Below are positions 16,475 through 24,910 of a stretch of 42,990 nucleotides of DNA, piece by piece. Origin of the DNA: a virus. Every line of letters begins with the position of its first letter. The first letter of the stretch is position 1. The translations under genes were made by a program, and so were the position numbers. The notes below the pieces were generated by a model, which saw only the letters and a program-made list of their open reading frames with translations, was not told where the DNA came from and did no database searches. The stretch is from positions 1 to 42,990 of IMG/VR virus record IMGVR_UViG_3300032278_004244; one strand, 5' to 3'.

Positions 16475-16689
16475 CGGGCGTTCCGCATCCAGGGCGGGAG
16501 CGAGTCGGGGACGACGGCCGGCGCCGGCGGCGGGAGCTCGGGGACGACGACGGTCGCCCCGGCCGGGCACTCGGCTCGGACGGCCAGGAGGGGGTTGGCC
16601 GCGAGGAGGATCGCCATGTGGCGCTCGGCGCCAAGGAGCTCTGCGGCCAGGGCGTCCCAGGGCGTTGGGTAGGGGACGGTGCGCGTCAT
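16471..16689 (-). CDS. X: Tail protein X (LysM-like)
   Basis: This 72-residue protein (MTRTVPYPTPWDALAAELLG, then HMAILLAANPLLAVRAE) matches the gpX/LysM-like fold, which has a helix followed by a xxNPxL segment. gpX is a small tail or baseplate hub protein in P2-like phages. It lies between D and V, its usual position. Confidence 0.75.
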   Translation of the reverse strand: MTRTVPYPTPWDALAAELLGAERHMAILLAANPLLAVRAECPAGATVVVPELPPPAPAVVPDSLPPWMRNAR

Positions 16690-16703
16690 CGCGGGCGGGG
16701 AGG

Positions 16704-17846
16704 TCACGGGAGCTTGACGACGTTGGCCTCGGTCGTGAACCCGCCGTCGGCGTCCCACCGGTGGGTCACGGCGTCGGCGAGGTACCGGCCGTCGTAGCGG
16801 CCGAACCCCGAGGGCTCGACGACCGACCCGGCCGCGACGCCCGGGGCGCCCTGCGCGAACGTGAGCCGGCCCGAGTGGCCGGCCCTGTTCTCGCGCCGGA
16901 GCGCGGCCTCGGCGATCCGGCGGGCCTCGGCCTCGCTCCCGACCGTCGCCTCGATCCGGAGCGTCTCGGCCGAGTCCTTGAAGTCGGGCGCCTTCGCGGT
17001 GGCCTCGACGACCTCGTTCTTCCGGGGATCGAAGTACGAGCACGTCGCCGCCTTGTACCTGCCGTGGAGCGCCTCGTCGAACGACCAAGCCGAGAGGTCC
17101 GGCGGGAGGACCTCGAACGGGACCTGTCCGGACAGGCCGGCCTCGTCGGCGACGACGAGCCGGACGCCCCCGTCGGTCGTCGACTCGCGGACGCGCATGA
17201 GGAGGCCCGCGCGTCCGCACAGGGCCCGGAGGAACCCGGCGTCGGACACCTCCCGCTGCTCGAGCCCCTTCGGGTAGGCCGGCGTCGGCGCGAGGAAGGA
17301 GAGGCCGAGCCCGTGGCGGTCGGCGATCTCGCCGGCCACCTCGAACAACTCGGTGCCGGGGGGCCAGCTCTGCGAGCGCTTCGTCTTGCGGAACCCGGCG
17401 GCCGAGCCGAGGAGCTCGGCCGACTGGAGCTCGAGCGTGAGCGACGTCGCGGCGCCGCCGGAGGCCCGAACGGAGTCGGCCTCGAACGTCCCCCACGGGA
17501 GGAGGTACGGCTCGCCCGGGGCGTACCAGTTCGTGAGGACGAGCGCGAGGCGGAACCGGTCGCCGCGGAGGACGGGCCAGTACGGGACCTCGCCGCGGGC
17601 GCCCTCGCCGCCCGCGACCGCGACGAGGCCGAGCCCGTCGACGTCGCGGCCGGTGAACCGGCCGTCGGCGTCGGAGAGCGTGAGCGTGGCCGTGTCGGCC
17701 TTCCCGTGGGCGTGGTCCGTGTACGTCGCCGCGGTGACGAACGGCCGGAGGTCGCGGTCCGCGTCGACGCCGGACGTCGGCGAGGCGGCCCCGCCGGTCT
17801 GGCCGGGGAGGTACTCGATGCGGAGGTCGGAGGAGCGCGGGGTCAT
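16704..17846 (-). CDS. D: Late control / tail protein D
   Basis: This 380-residue protein has the gpD layout: an opening beta domain, DADGRFTGRDVDGLG, FRLALVLTNWYAPG, and a central GTELFEVAGEIADRHGLGLS that leads into SDAGFLRALCGRAGLLMRV (about residues 202-220), both family hallmarks. It ends GRYDGRYLADAVTHRWDADGGFTTEANVV. gpD forms the baseplate hub (T4 gp27-like fold). Tape measure lies upstream and X downstream, as expected. Confidence 0.85.
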   Translation of the reverse strand: MTPRSSDLRIEYLPGQTGGAASPTSGVDADRDLRPFVTAATYTDHAHGKADTATLTLSDADGRFTGRDVDGLGLVAVAGGEGARGEVPYWPVLRGDRFRLALVLTNWYAPGEPYLLPWGTFEADSVRASGGAATSLTLELQSAELLGSAAGFRKTKRSQSWPPGTELFEVAGEIADRHGLGLSFLAPTPAYPKGLEQREVSDAGFLRALCGRAGLLMRVRESTTDGGVRLVVADEAGLSGQVPFEVLPPDLSAWSFDEALHGRYKAATCSYFDPRKNEVVEATAKAPDFKDSAETLRIEATVGSEAEARRIAEAALRRENRAGHSGRLTFAQGAPGVAAGSVVEPSGFGRYDGRYLADAVTHRWDADGGFTTEANVVKLP

Positions 17847-17868
17847 CGGGGCGTCAGGCGGCGCGGCG

Positions 17869-20490
17869 TCAGAGCGAGAACGAGCTCCGGCGCTCGAGCC
17901 GGTCCCGCTCGGCGACGGTGTCGAGGATGAGCCGGCGGAGCTCGGGGAGCGACCGCTCGACGCCGGCCCGGGCCGCCTCGGCGACGCCGGGGGCGGGGCC
18001 GCCGGCGACGTGGACGTTCACGGTGAGGTGGATGGGGGCGCCGGCGCGCGCGAGCGGGGGCGCGGCGGGACCAGGCGGGGGCGCCGCGCCGCTGGCGGCT
18101 CCGGCGGCGGCGCCGCTCGGCGCGACGGCGAGGGCCGCGGCGAGGGCCGGCGTCCGGACGGCCGAGAACGCCGACGAGAGCGCCGAGGTCAGCGGGGCCG
18201 GCGTGACCGTCGAGGCGAACAGCTCCATGAGCCCGCGCCCGCCCGTGTTGAACGCGGTGAGCGGGCCCCGCTTGACGGGCGATCGGGCGATGAAGCTGGG
18301 GGCCGTCGCCGTCGCCGCGGTCAGCCCGCGCTCGACGAAGCCCCGGCCCGAGGCGATCCCGTCGCCGAGGAGCCGGGCCACCCCGCGCCCGCCCTCCGAC
18401 ACCGCGCCGCCGACGGCCCCGAGGATCCCGGTCACGCCGTCCTTGAACGCGACGGCCTTGTCGTAGGCCGCCGTGAGCTTCTCGATGAGCCACGAGACGG
18501 CGTCGACGACGGCGCCGACCGCGTCGGCCGCCCGCGTCAGGTTGTCGACGAGCCCGCCCCCGAAGAAGGCCCCGAGCGACTGCGCGTTCTGCTCCGTCGT
18601 CGCCGTCTCGTCGCCGGTCCCAATGAGCTTCTGGACAAGCCCGCCGAGGAGCTGGCGGACGGGCTCCGTGGCATCCCACAGCCGGCCGAGCGACCCGCCA
18701 AGGTCCCGGAGCTTGTCGACGAGGCCGCCCGACTCCGTCGCGCCCTCGACGAGCGACGAGACGAACCCGCCCGCGAACCCGCGGCCGAAGGCGAGCGCCT
18801 CGCGGCCGAGCGAGACGACGAGGTCGCGGGCCGGCCGGGTCCACTCCCAGAACCGGCGGAGCGCGCCGGTCACGGTCTCGACGGCCGGGGCCACCCTCGC
18901 GCCCCACGCCGCCCCGATCGCGGTGAACCGGGCGAGGTCGTCCGCGGCCGGGCCGAGCGCGAGGTCGTCGCCGAACCCGAGCCACCGCTTCACGGCGTCC
19001 CACCCGTCGCGGAACAGGCCGACGAGCGGGGCGAACGCCTCGGCCACCGGGCCCATCGCCGCGACGAACCCGTTCTTGAACGCCTCGACGCGCGGGCCGA
19101 TCTCGTCCCACTGGCGGTACACGGCGACGCCGACGGCGACGAGCGCGCCGAGCCCGAGGGCCCACGGGTTGAACATCATGGACAGCTTGAGCTTCCCGAG
19201 CCTCTGCATGAGCGACCCGGCCGCCTCGATCCCCCGGCCGAGGTTCTCGGCGAGCGCGCCGGTCACCCACAGCGACCCGCCGACGCCGACGAGCGCGGCG
19301 CCGACGGCGCCGACGGCCGCGATCATCGCGCCGAACAGGGCCTTGTTCTCCGAGGCGTACCCGACGAGCCGGCCCATGAGGCCGATCCCGAGGTCGAGCG
19401 CGCCCTTGAGCGGGCCGAGGAACGACGAGCCCGACGCCTGGAACAGCGAGGTGAACCCGCCCTTGAGGATCTGGAGCTTCCCGAAGAACGAGTCCGTCAT
19501 GGCCGCGGCGGCCCGCATGGCCACGCCGGTCGAGTCGCCGAGGTCGGCCGTCCCGTCGCGGAGGCCCTCGACGTCCTGGAGGAGCGGGACGAGCGCGGCG
19601 AACCCGGCCTCGCCGAACGCCCCGCGGAGCTTGTCCTGGACGTCGGGCGTGAGGTCGTCGACGTCGCCCAGGCGCTCGGCCAGGCTCCCGAGCGTCCCGA
19701 CGAGGTCGAGCCCGCCGTCGGCCGTCGTCCGGTAGGTGAACCCGAGGGCCTTCGAGGCCGTGTTCAGCTTGCCCATGACGGCCGTCAGCCCGGTCCCCGC
19801 GCGCGAGCCGCCGAGGCCGGCCGTGTTGAGCATCCCGAGCGCGGCGAACATCTGCTCGACCGGGAGCCGGGCCGACTTCGCCGCGGCCGAGGCGTAGTTG
19901 AACCCCTCGGCGAGCGGGCCCAGGCTCTCGATCTGGTACGCCTGCTGGGTCGCCGTGATGAGGTCCGTGAACCGGGCGCTCTCGTCGGCCGTCGACTTCG
20001 TGTCGTCGGCGAGGTTGTTGAGCGCCGTCCCGAGGAGCCCGGCGAAGCTCGCCGCGTCGCCCATCGTCGCCCGCGCGCCGGTCAGGGCGTCCTCGGTCAC
20101 CGCCACGGCGTCGGACGCCTCGACCCCGGCCGAGATCACGTTGTAGAGCGTCCCGGCGTAGGCGTCGGCGCCCTCGCCGGTCGCCGCCTGGAACCGGAGG
20201 AACGACCCGGTCGCCGAGTCGACGACGGCCGCGGCCTCGGCCCCGAGCGACTTGACCGGCTGGAACGCGGCCTCCATCGAGCCGGCCAGGGCCGCGGGCG
20301 CCGCGGCCGCGGCGAGCATCGACCCGCCGACCTTGGCGACGATCCCCCCGACGTCTTGGAGGTCGCCCCCGACGTCGCGGACCTGGCGGCCCATCTTCTC
20401 GACGGCCGTCCCGGTCGCGGCGAGGCCGCGCCGCATCGTGTCGGCCCCGATGAGGCGGAGCTCGAGCCCGGCGGTGAACGATTTTGACAT
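17869..20490 (-). CDS. Tail tape measure protein
   Basis: This 873-residue protein is the longest in the tail module, as expected of a ruler. Residues 90-300 match the TP901-type tape measure core (SAGVEASDAVAVTEDAL, then NLADDTKSTADESARFTDL and MFAALGMLNTAGLGG). Hydrophobic segments near 385-420 and 435-460 fit membrane-penetrating helices released at infection. The C-terminus is Ala/Pro-rich with a short coiled end. It is followed by gpD and preceded by the E/E' chaperone genes. The length sets the tail length. Confidence 0.88.
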   Translation of the reverse strand: MSKSFTAGLELRLIGADTMRRGLAATGTAVEKMGRQVRDVGGDLQDVGGIVAKVGGSMLAAAAAPAALAGSMEAAFQPVKSLGAEAAAVVDSATGSFLRFQAATGEGADAYAGTLYNVISAGVEASDAVAVTEDALTGARATMGDAASFAGLLGTALNNLADDTKSTADESARFTDLITATQQAYQIESLGPLAEGFNYASAAAKSARLPVEQMFAALGMLNTAGLGGSRAGTGLTAVMGKLNTASKALGFTYRTTADGGLDLVGTLGSLAERLGDVDDLTPDVQDKLRGAFGEAGFAALVPLLQDVEGLRDGTADLGDSTGVAMRAAAAMTDSFFGKLQILKGGFTSLFQASGSSFLGPLKGALDLGIGLMGRLVGYASENKALFGAMIAAVGAVGAALVGVGGSLWVTGALAENLGRGIEAAGSLMQRLGKLKLSMMFNPWALGLGALVAVGVAVYRQWDEIGPRVEAFKNGFVAAMGPVAEAFAPLVGLFRDGWDAVKRWLGFGDDLALGPAADDLARFTAIGAAWGARVAPAVETVTGALRRFWEWTRPARDLVVSLGREALAFGRGFAGGFVSSLVEGATESGGLVDKLRDLGGSLGRLWDATEPVRQLLGGLVQKLIGTGDETATTEQNAQSLGAFFGGGLVDNLTRAADAVGAVVDAVSWLIEKLTAAYDKAVAFKDGVTGILGAVGGAVSEGGRGVARLLGDGIASGRGFVERGLTAATATAPSFIARSPVKRGPLTAFNTGGRGLMELFASTVTPAPLTSALSSAFSAVRTPALAAALAVAPSGAAAGAASGAAPPPGPAAPPLARAGAPIHLTVNVHVAGGPAPGVAEAARAGVERSLPELRRLILDTVAERDRLERRSSFSL

Positions 20491-20523
20491 GGTGTGTCCC
20501 CGCCGCGCGGACTCGTGTGAGGG

Positions 20524-20682
20524 TCAGTCCCCGCGTTCGGCCCGGCGGAGCGCCTCGCGCTCGGCCTCGCGGCGGGCGCGCCGTTCGGCCGCGTGGACCT
20601 CGCCGAGCGTCTCGACGAGGAGCGCGGCGACGTCGGCGTCCTCGTCGAGGACGGAGAGGCCGAGCTCGCGGGCGGCCGTCAC
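20524..20682 (-). CDS. Tail chaperone E' (or C-terminal extension of E)
   Basis: This 52-residue gene starts at a GTG that overlaps the TGA of gene E (GTGA), and encodes a charged helix (SVLDEDADVAALLVETLGEVH, then an Arg/Glu-rich tail). It is in the -1 frame relative to E, and the open frame extends back into E. P2 and Mu express such a segment as a frameshift extension of E, so either coupled reinitiation or a frameshift is possible. No canonical slippery heptamer was seen. Confidence 0.6.
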   Translation of the reverse strand: MTAARELGLSVLDEDADVAALLVETLGEVHAAERRARREAEREALRRAERGD

Positions 20683-21167
20683 GAGCTCGGCGAGGGAGGG
20701 ACCGGGGCGGCCTGGCCCTCGCCCGCGGAGTTGTTGAGGGCGTCGAAGTCGTCGGCGTCGAGGTCGAGGACGTCGTCGGACTTCATGGCCTCCCACGCGT
20801 CGGAGCCCGGGCGGCGGAACCGGGCGGCGTCGGCGATGAGGTTCGCCGCGGCGTAGGCGGCGAGGACGGCCGGGTCGAACGCCTCGGGGGCCGTCCGGCC
20901 GGCCGGCTGGTAGCCCGTCCCCTCGTTGCGGAGCTGGGCCCGGGCGCTGGCCACGGCGCGGACCTGGAGCCGGGCCGTGTGGCGGAGGACGACGAAGTCG
21001 AGGCCGAGGACGGGGAGCGTGCCGGAGGCCCGGACGGTCCGGCCGTCGAGCTCGTCGCCGGCGGCGGGGAGCGCGCCGGCGGCCGACGACGTGTCCGCGG
21101 ACACGTTGAGGCCGTGGGCGTCGAGGACGACAACGGTGTGGGTCGGGTCGGGGGTGTCTGCGGACAC
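20679..21167 (-). CDS. Tail assembly chaperone E-like
   Basis: This 162-residue protein sits between tube and tape measure, where tail chaperones lie. Its middle (ARAQLRNEGTGYQPAGRT, then APEAFDPAVLAAYAAANLIAD) is helical and its end is acidic (SDDVLDLDADDFDALNNSAG). The GTG start at 21167 lies inside a VSADT palindrome and a second copy follows 50 bp later, so the first 30 residues are partly repeat-encoded. The role is inferred from position. Confidence 0.65.
   Translation of the reverse strand: MSADTPDPTHTVVVLDAHGLNVSADTSSAAGALPAAGDELDGRTVRASGTLPVLGLDFVVLRHTARLQVRAVASARAQLRNEGTGYQPAGRTAPEAFDPAVLAAYAAANLIADAARFRRPGSDAWEAMKSDDVLDLDADDFDALNNSAGEGQAAPVPPSPSS
21091..21104. repeat. Dispersed palindrome GTGTCCGCGGACAC (copy 3)
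   Basis: A perfect copy inside gene E, near its N-terminus, encoding V-S-A-D-T. Confidence 0.8.
21154..21167. repeat. Dispersed palindrome, variant GTGTCTGCGGACAC (copy 4)
   Basis: On the minus strand its first GTG is the start codon of gene E, which begins with M(V)-S-A-D-T. One mismatch to the consensus. Confidence 0.75.
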
Positions 21168-21209
21168 GGGGGTCGGGGTGAGTGAGCCGAGGCGGGCGGA
21201 GTGGGGGGG

Positions 21210-21725
21210 CTACAGGAAGCCGCGCTGGTCGGCGTAGAGGTCCTCGCCGTTGACCTTCACGACCTGGTTGAGCGGGTCGACCTCGACGACGTCCTCGCCG
21301 TCCAGGACCAGCTTGTAGTAGCTGACCGAGACCTCGACCTCGACGAGGTCCTCCTGCGTCCGCTGGATGGTCGGCGTGGCCAGCTTCTTCCCCTCGCACC
21401 GGAGGACGGCCCGGTTCCCCCGGCTCACGACGGCCCCGGTCGAGGAGTCGCGGTCGCTCGTCACGATCCGGACGTCGACCTCGATCGTCCGGCCGGGCCG
21501 GATGACGCGGGCGACCTCGGGGCTCAGCGCCCGGAACTTGAACGTGGCCGACATGGCCTGGAGGTCGGCGGGGTCCGTGACCTCGACGGCGCCCGTCGTG
21601 GCCATGTTGCCGATCTCGGTCGTCCCGAACTCGACCTCGGGGAGGTCGACCTCCTCGAGCCCGTCGGACTGGACGCCGTCGAAGTAGCCGCGTGAGGCGG
21701 AGATGCGGGCGGGGATGTTCGGCAT
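21210..21725 (-). CDS. FII: Major tail tube protein (FII-like)
   Basis: This 171-residue protein matches the P2 FII family: an N-terminal MPNIPARISASRGYFDG, then LEEVDLPEVEFGTTEI and a C-terminal VEVEVSVSYYKLVLDGEDVVEVDPLNQVVKVNGED pattern (D-P-x-N xxxxxxG). It polymerises into the inner tube of the contractile tail. The sheath gene lies immediately upstream, with three bases between. The length fits the family. Confidence 0.9.
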   Translation of the reverse strand: MPNIPARISASRGYFDGVQSDGLEEVDLPEVEFGTTEIGNMATTGAVEVTDPADLQAMSATFKFRALSPEVARVIRPGRTIEVDVRIVTSDRDSSTGAVVSRGNRAVLRCEGKKLATPTIQRTQEDLVEVEVSVSYYKLVLDGEDVVEVDPLNQVVKVNGEDLYADQRGFL

Positions 21726-21728
21726 GGT

Positions 21729-22991
21729 CTAGGCGACGAGGGTGCTGAAGAACTCGAGGTCGACGCCGAGCAGGAAGTCGACCTGCTCCATCGGCGTGGC
21801 CGGGAGGAACGCGAGCCGGTACGTCACGCGGCCGTCGGCGAGCTCGGCGGCCGGGTTGTCCTCGGCGAGGAACGCGGCCCGGAAGCCGAGCGAGGCCCCC
21901 TGCCGGACGAGCGCGTTCCCGCGCCGCTGGGCCGCGTCGAGGACCCGGTCGACGCCGGCCCGCGTGATCGGCCCGTCGACGAGCCCGAGCGTGTCGAGGA
22001 CGAGCGCGTTCGCGGCGTAGTTGGCGACGGCCCGGCCCGGGACGAAGCTGTCGCGGGCGACGGCCTCGGCCGTCTCGGCCGTCGGCTCGCCGGCGACGTA
22101 GGCGCTCGTCCGGTTCCCGGCGAACCGGAACCCGCCCGGCCCGAACCGCTGGGCCGTCACGATCCCCGCGTCGCGGACCGACCGGACGTCCTGGAGCGTG
22201 AGGGCCACGGCCGGCTCGGCGGCGAGGAGCGCCGTGTTCGAGGGCGAACGGAGCGGGACCCCGTCGTTCTCGGCCGCCCCGCGCGCGACGGCGCCGGCGA
22301 CGTGGAGCGACATGGGGTCGACGACGAAGACCGGGGACCCGTCGACCTCGGCCACCAGCCGCTTAACGGCCGGGAAGCACGCGACGCCGAACGGGTCGTC
22401 GAGGGCCGCGCCACCGGGCCCGGCCGTGGCCTTCGCCGCGATCCCGGCCGCGGCGTCGTCGCCGGCGAGGTCGACGAAGGCGAGGGCCCGGAAGTACCCC
22501 GTGTGCGAGGCGGCCTTGGCGAGGAGGGCCTCCCGGACGGCCGCCTGGTCGGCGAACCCGGGGGCGACGAGGAGGCTCGGGACGAGGCCGAACGCCGTGA
22601 ACACCTCGTCGACGGTCTCGATGCCCGTCCGCGTCCCGGCCCCGTCGTCGGCGCCGGCGACGTCGGCCGCCGAGACGTTGGCCGTGTCGCCGTCGTGGAC
22701 GCCGGCCGAGGCGTCGTAGACGTTGACGAAGACGACCGGGGCCACGCGGTAGAGCGTGAAGAGGACGTCGGCCGCGGCGTCGAGCGTGTAGTCGTTCTCG
22801 TCGCCGCCGGCGGCGACGCCGAAGGCGGCCCGGTAGTCGGCGAGCGTCCGGCAGAGGACGGGCTCGTTCGCCTCGGCGGTCCCGGTCCCCGGGGCCGTCC
22901 CGACGGCGAAGATGACGGCGCCCGCGACCTGGCGGGCGGGCGGCGTGAGGCCGGCCTGGTCGGTGACGTTGACGCCGTACGGCTGGGGCAT
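21729..22991 (-). CDS. FI: Tail sheath protein (FI-like)
   Basis: This 420-residue protein follows the P2 FI sheath: MPQPYGVNVTDQAGLTPPA, DYRAAFGVAAGGDENDYTLD, central ETVDEVFTAFGLVPSLLVAPGF, FAGNRTSAYVAGEPTAE (near residue 290), and a C-terminal VTYRLAFLPATPMEQVDFLLGVD with a short hydrophobic end. It forms the contractile sheath around the FII tube. It is followed directly by FII. The start is ATG. Family length is 390-480. Confidence 0.9.
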   Translation of the reverse strand: MPQPYGVNVTDQAGLTPPARQVAGAVIFAVGTAPGTGTAEANEPVLCRTLADYRAAFGVAAGGDENDYTLDAAADVLFTLYRVAPVVFVNVYDASAGVHDGDTANVSAADVAGADDGAGTRTGIETVDEVFTAFGLVPSLLVAPGFADQAAVREALLAKAASHTGYFRALAFVDLAGDDAAAGIAAKATAGPGGAALDDPFGVACFPAVKRLVAEVDGSPVFVVDPMSLHVAGAVARGAAENDGVPLRSPSNTALLAAEPAVALTLQDVRSVRDAGIVTAQRFGPGGFRFAGNRTSAYVAGEPTAETAEAVARDSFVPGRAVANYAANALVLDTLGLVDGPITRAGVDRVLDAAQRRGNALVRQGASLGFRAAFLAEDNPAAELADGRVTYRLAFLPATPMEQVDFLLGVDLEFFSTLVA

Positions 22992-23042
22992 GGTCGGGGG
23001 GGTGCTGGGGGCGGGGCGGTCTTCGGGGCGTCGGCCGCGGTG

Positions 23043-23070
23043 GGCGCTACGTGCTGCCGGCGCTACGTGC
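23043..23070. repeat. Two 12-bp repeats near a stop codon
   Basis: GGCGCTACGTGC occurs at 23043-23054 and 23059-23070, with a third degenerate copy GGCTCTACGCC that includes the stop codon of the gene at 23079. A related GCGCTACGTGC overlaps the capsid stop at 26398. They may be stop-codon-context duplications. Confidence 0.5.
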
Positions 23071-23078
23071 GGTCGGCT

Positions 23079-23459
23079 CTACGCCTCGACGATTGTCCCC
23101 TTGTCGAGGAGCGCGCGGACGGCCGGGTCGGCCGAGGGGAGCCGGTAGCGGGCGCCGGGGTGGAGGAGCCGGTGGGCGCCGGCGACGACGGCCGCGAGCT
23201 GGCCTTGGCCCTCGACGAGCCGGAAGTGGCCGAGGCCGTCGTCGTCCGTGTCGGGCGTCGGGGCATCGGCCTCCGCCTCCTCGGCCTCGGCGACCGCGTC
23301 GAGGTAGGCCTCGACGTCGCCCTTGAGGACGTCGCCGGTCTTCCCGGTCGCGGTGATCTGGCCGCCCTCGACGAGCGCGGCGACGTCGAGCCCGTGCTCG
23401 TCGGCCAGCGCCCGGGCGGCGTCGTTGAGGGTCGGGGCGGTGCGGTCGGCGTCGGCCAT
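23079..23459 (-). CDS. Small head-tail joining candidate with PSBD/HeH-like domain
   Basis: This 126-residue protein starts with a helical segment, TLNDAARALADEHGLDVAAL, then GQITATGKTGDVLKGDVEAYL (residues 10-52). That pattern resembles a peripheral-subunit-binding or HeH/SAP-like fold (a short helical DNA- or protein-binding domain). An acidic linker and a C-terminal beta segment follow. It lies between gp37-like and sheath genes, so a connector or structural role is inferred. The exact fold is uncertain. Confidence 0.5.
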   Translation of the reverse strand: MADADRTAPTLNDAARALADEHGLDVAALVEGGQITATGKTGDVLKGDVEAYLDAVAEAEEAEADAPTPDTDDDGLGHFRLVEGQGQLAAVVAGAHRLLHPGARYRLPSADPAVRALLDKGTIVEA

Positions 23460-23496
23460 GGCGGTGGGCGCCCGGGAGCGCGGGGGAGGAGGGGCC

Positions 23497-24138
23497 TTAG
23501 AGGGCGGTGGCGGCCTCGACGACGAAGGGGTCGCCGGGGCCGAGGGAGTCGAGCGGGTTCGGCTCGGGCGCGGCGAGCTCGGGGAGCCGGTCGGCCGCGA
23601 CTGTCCACGAGACGGCCGTCGACCACGTCGCCGTGAACCGGTCCTGGCCCTCGCGGTCCTGGGCGAACCCGGACCGGCCCGGGACGGCCGCCTCGACGCG
23701 GGCCGACGTCGGGCCCACCGTGAGCGTCCGCGGCTCGCGGAGGAGGAGGGCGAGGCAGGCCGAGGCCTCGGCGGCCTCGTCGAGGAACGGGTCGTCGGCC
23801 CCGCCGGCCGAGAGGCCGTAAGACGTGAGCGTGAGCGTAGCCGGGACGCGGAGGAGGACACGGTCGGGCGCCTCGCCGTCCTCGCCGAGCAGGCGCTCGG
23901 CGTCGTCGACGTGCTCGACCGAGGCGGCCCCCGGCGTGAGCGAGATCGTGAGGCCGGCCTCGGGCCCGAGCGGGGGCCCGTAGAGGACGACGCCCTCCCC
24001 GGTCGCCGCGTCGCCGCCGTCGGAGCACGCGGCGGCGAGGGCCGCGCCGAGCGCGCCGAGCAGCCGGGCCGCGGTCTTCGCGGCCCCGCGCGTCGAGGTA
24101 GGCGATAACACTTCGCCAGGGGAGAGCGTCTCGGACAC
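23497..24138 (-). CDS. Mu gp37-like tail/connector protein
   Basis: This 213-residue protein starts at GTG (24138), four bases from the gpG-like stop. It begins with an Ala-rich helix near residues 20-40 (AARLLGALGAALAAAC), then beta-rich segments (LTISLTPGAASVEHV, TLTLTSYGLSAGG). It sits between the gpG-like and connector genes, as gp37 does in Mu. The call is from position and general composition, and could also be a tail terminator. Confidence 0.45.
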   Translation of the reverse strand: MSETLSPGEVLSPTSTRGAAKTAARLLGALGAALAAACSDGGDAATGEGVVLYGPPLGPEAGLTISLTPGAASVEHVDDAERLLGEDGEAPDRVLLRVPATLTLTSYGLSAGGADDPFLDEAAEASACLALLLREPRTLTVGPTSARVEAAVPGRSGFAQDREGQDRFTATWSTAVSWTVAADRLPELAAPEPNPLDSLGPGDPFVVEAATAL

Positions 24139-24141
24139 GGG

Positions 24142-24765
24142 CTAGAGGTCGCCGGCGATGAAGTCGAGCGCGAGCCGGTCGAGCTCGGCCTCGTCCTGGT
24201 CGTCGAGCCCGTAGACCTGGCGCTCGGGGAGCGTGACCGAGTTTCCGCGGCCGGCCCGGTCGGTCCCGGCTGTGATCGCCGCGGCGTAGGGGAGGTTCGA
24301 GCCCCAGGCGGCGTGGTCCGGGCCGGAGTCGACGGACTGGGAGCCGAGGAAGTCGGCGTCGTCGACGAGCGGCTTCGAGCTCCCCTTCCGCGCGACGGTC
24401 GACTCGGCGTTCGGGGCGAGCCGGTCGCCGTCGACGTCGCGGCCGTCCTTGATCCGCTTGACGGTCGAGGACCGGCCGTGCTCGGCGATCCGCCGGGTGA
24501 GCGGGGACGGGTCGGCCACGCGGCGCTCGACGCCGTCGAGGAAGCCGGCGAAGGCCTCGAGGCCGGTGAACTCGGCGCGCATGGTCTCGGCGTCTGTGGA
24601 GGCGGTCTCCGTGGAGGTGTCCGTGGAGGAGCCGGAAGCGGCTCCGGCGTCGAGGCCGACGACCTCGACGGCCGGAGTCGCGGTGTCCGCCTCGGGGACG
24701 GCGTAGGCGGGCGCGGCGACGAGCGCCAGCAGGAGGAGGGCGAGGAGGCGGGGGAGCGTTCCCAT
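24142..24765 (-). CDS. Mu gpG-like / tail completion protein, with signal-peptide-like N-terminus
   Basis: The C-terminal 145 residues match the virion morphogenesis family: LTRRIAEHGRSSTVKRIKDG (residues about 89-108) and LPYAAAITAGTDRAGRGN, ending QDEAELDRLALDFIAG. These proteins complete the head-tail junction. In the full frame from ATG 24765, the first 22 residues (MGTLPRLLALLLLALVAAP) look like a signal peptide, followed by a Thr/Ser/Glu linker with repeated TDT. If the ATG at 24582 is used instead, a normal 146-residue protein results. Confidence 0.75.
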   Translation of the reverse strand: MGTLPRLLALLLLALVAAPAYAVPEADTATPAVEVVGLDAGAASGSSTDTSTETASTDAETMRAEFTGLEAFAGFLDGVERRVADPSPLTRRIAEHGRSSTVKRIKDGRDVDGDRLAPNAESTVARKGSSKPLVDDADFLGSQSVDSGPDHAAWGSNLPYAAAITAGTDRAGRGNSVTLPERQVYGLDDQDEAELDRLALDFIAGDL

Positions 24766-24819
24766 CGGGCGTCGGGGAGGGGTGAGTCGGACGCTACCGG
24801 GGCCGCCCGCCGGCGCCCG

Positions 24820-24830
24820 CGAACATCCCG
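24820..24830 (-). promoter_or_regulatory. Late-module motif, copy 2 (upstream of gpG-like)
   Basis: The minus strand reads TTCGGGATGTTCGCGGGC, the consensus itself, 55 bp before the gpG-like ATG at 24765. It lies in the 145-bp gap after the collagen-containing gene. A promoter role is inferred. Confidence 0.5.
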
Positions 24831-24910
24831 AAGGGCGGCCCCGCTGCGGGCTCGCGGCTCTCCTCCACCCCGCGGTTGTCGGTCAGTGAGACCACGCCGC
24901 CCGACGAGAT

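Noticed and set aside
17123-17136. CCTGTCCGGACAGG palindrome in gene D
   Set aside because: Its core differs from GTGTCCGCGGACAC and it occurs once; likely chance in GC-rich sequence.
17353-20487. A 1044-codon plus-strand frame opposite the tape measure gene
   Set aside because: It mirrors the tape measure gene; repetitive Arg/Glu/Val composition, no motif.
20679-20740. A canonical X-XXY-YYZ slippery site for E/E'
   Set aside because: No such heptamer was found in the overlap.
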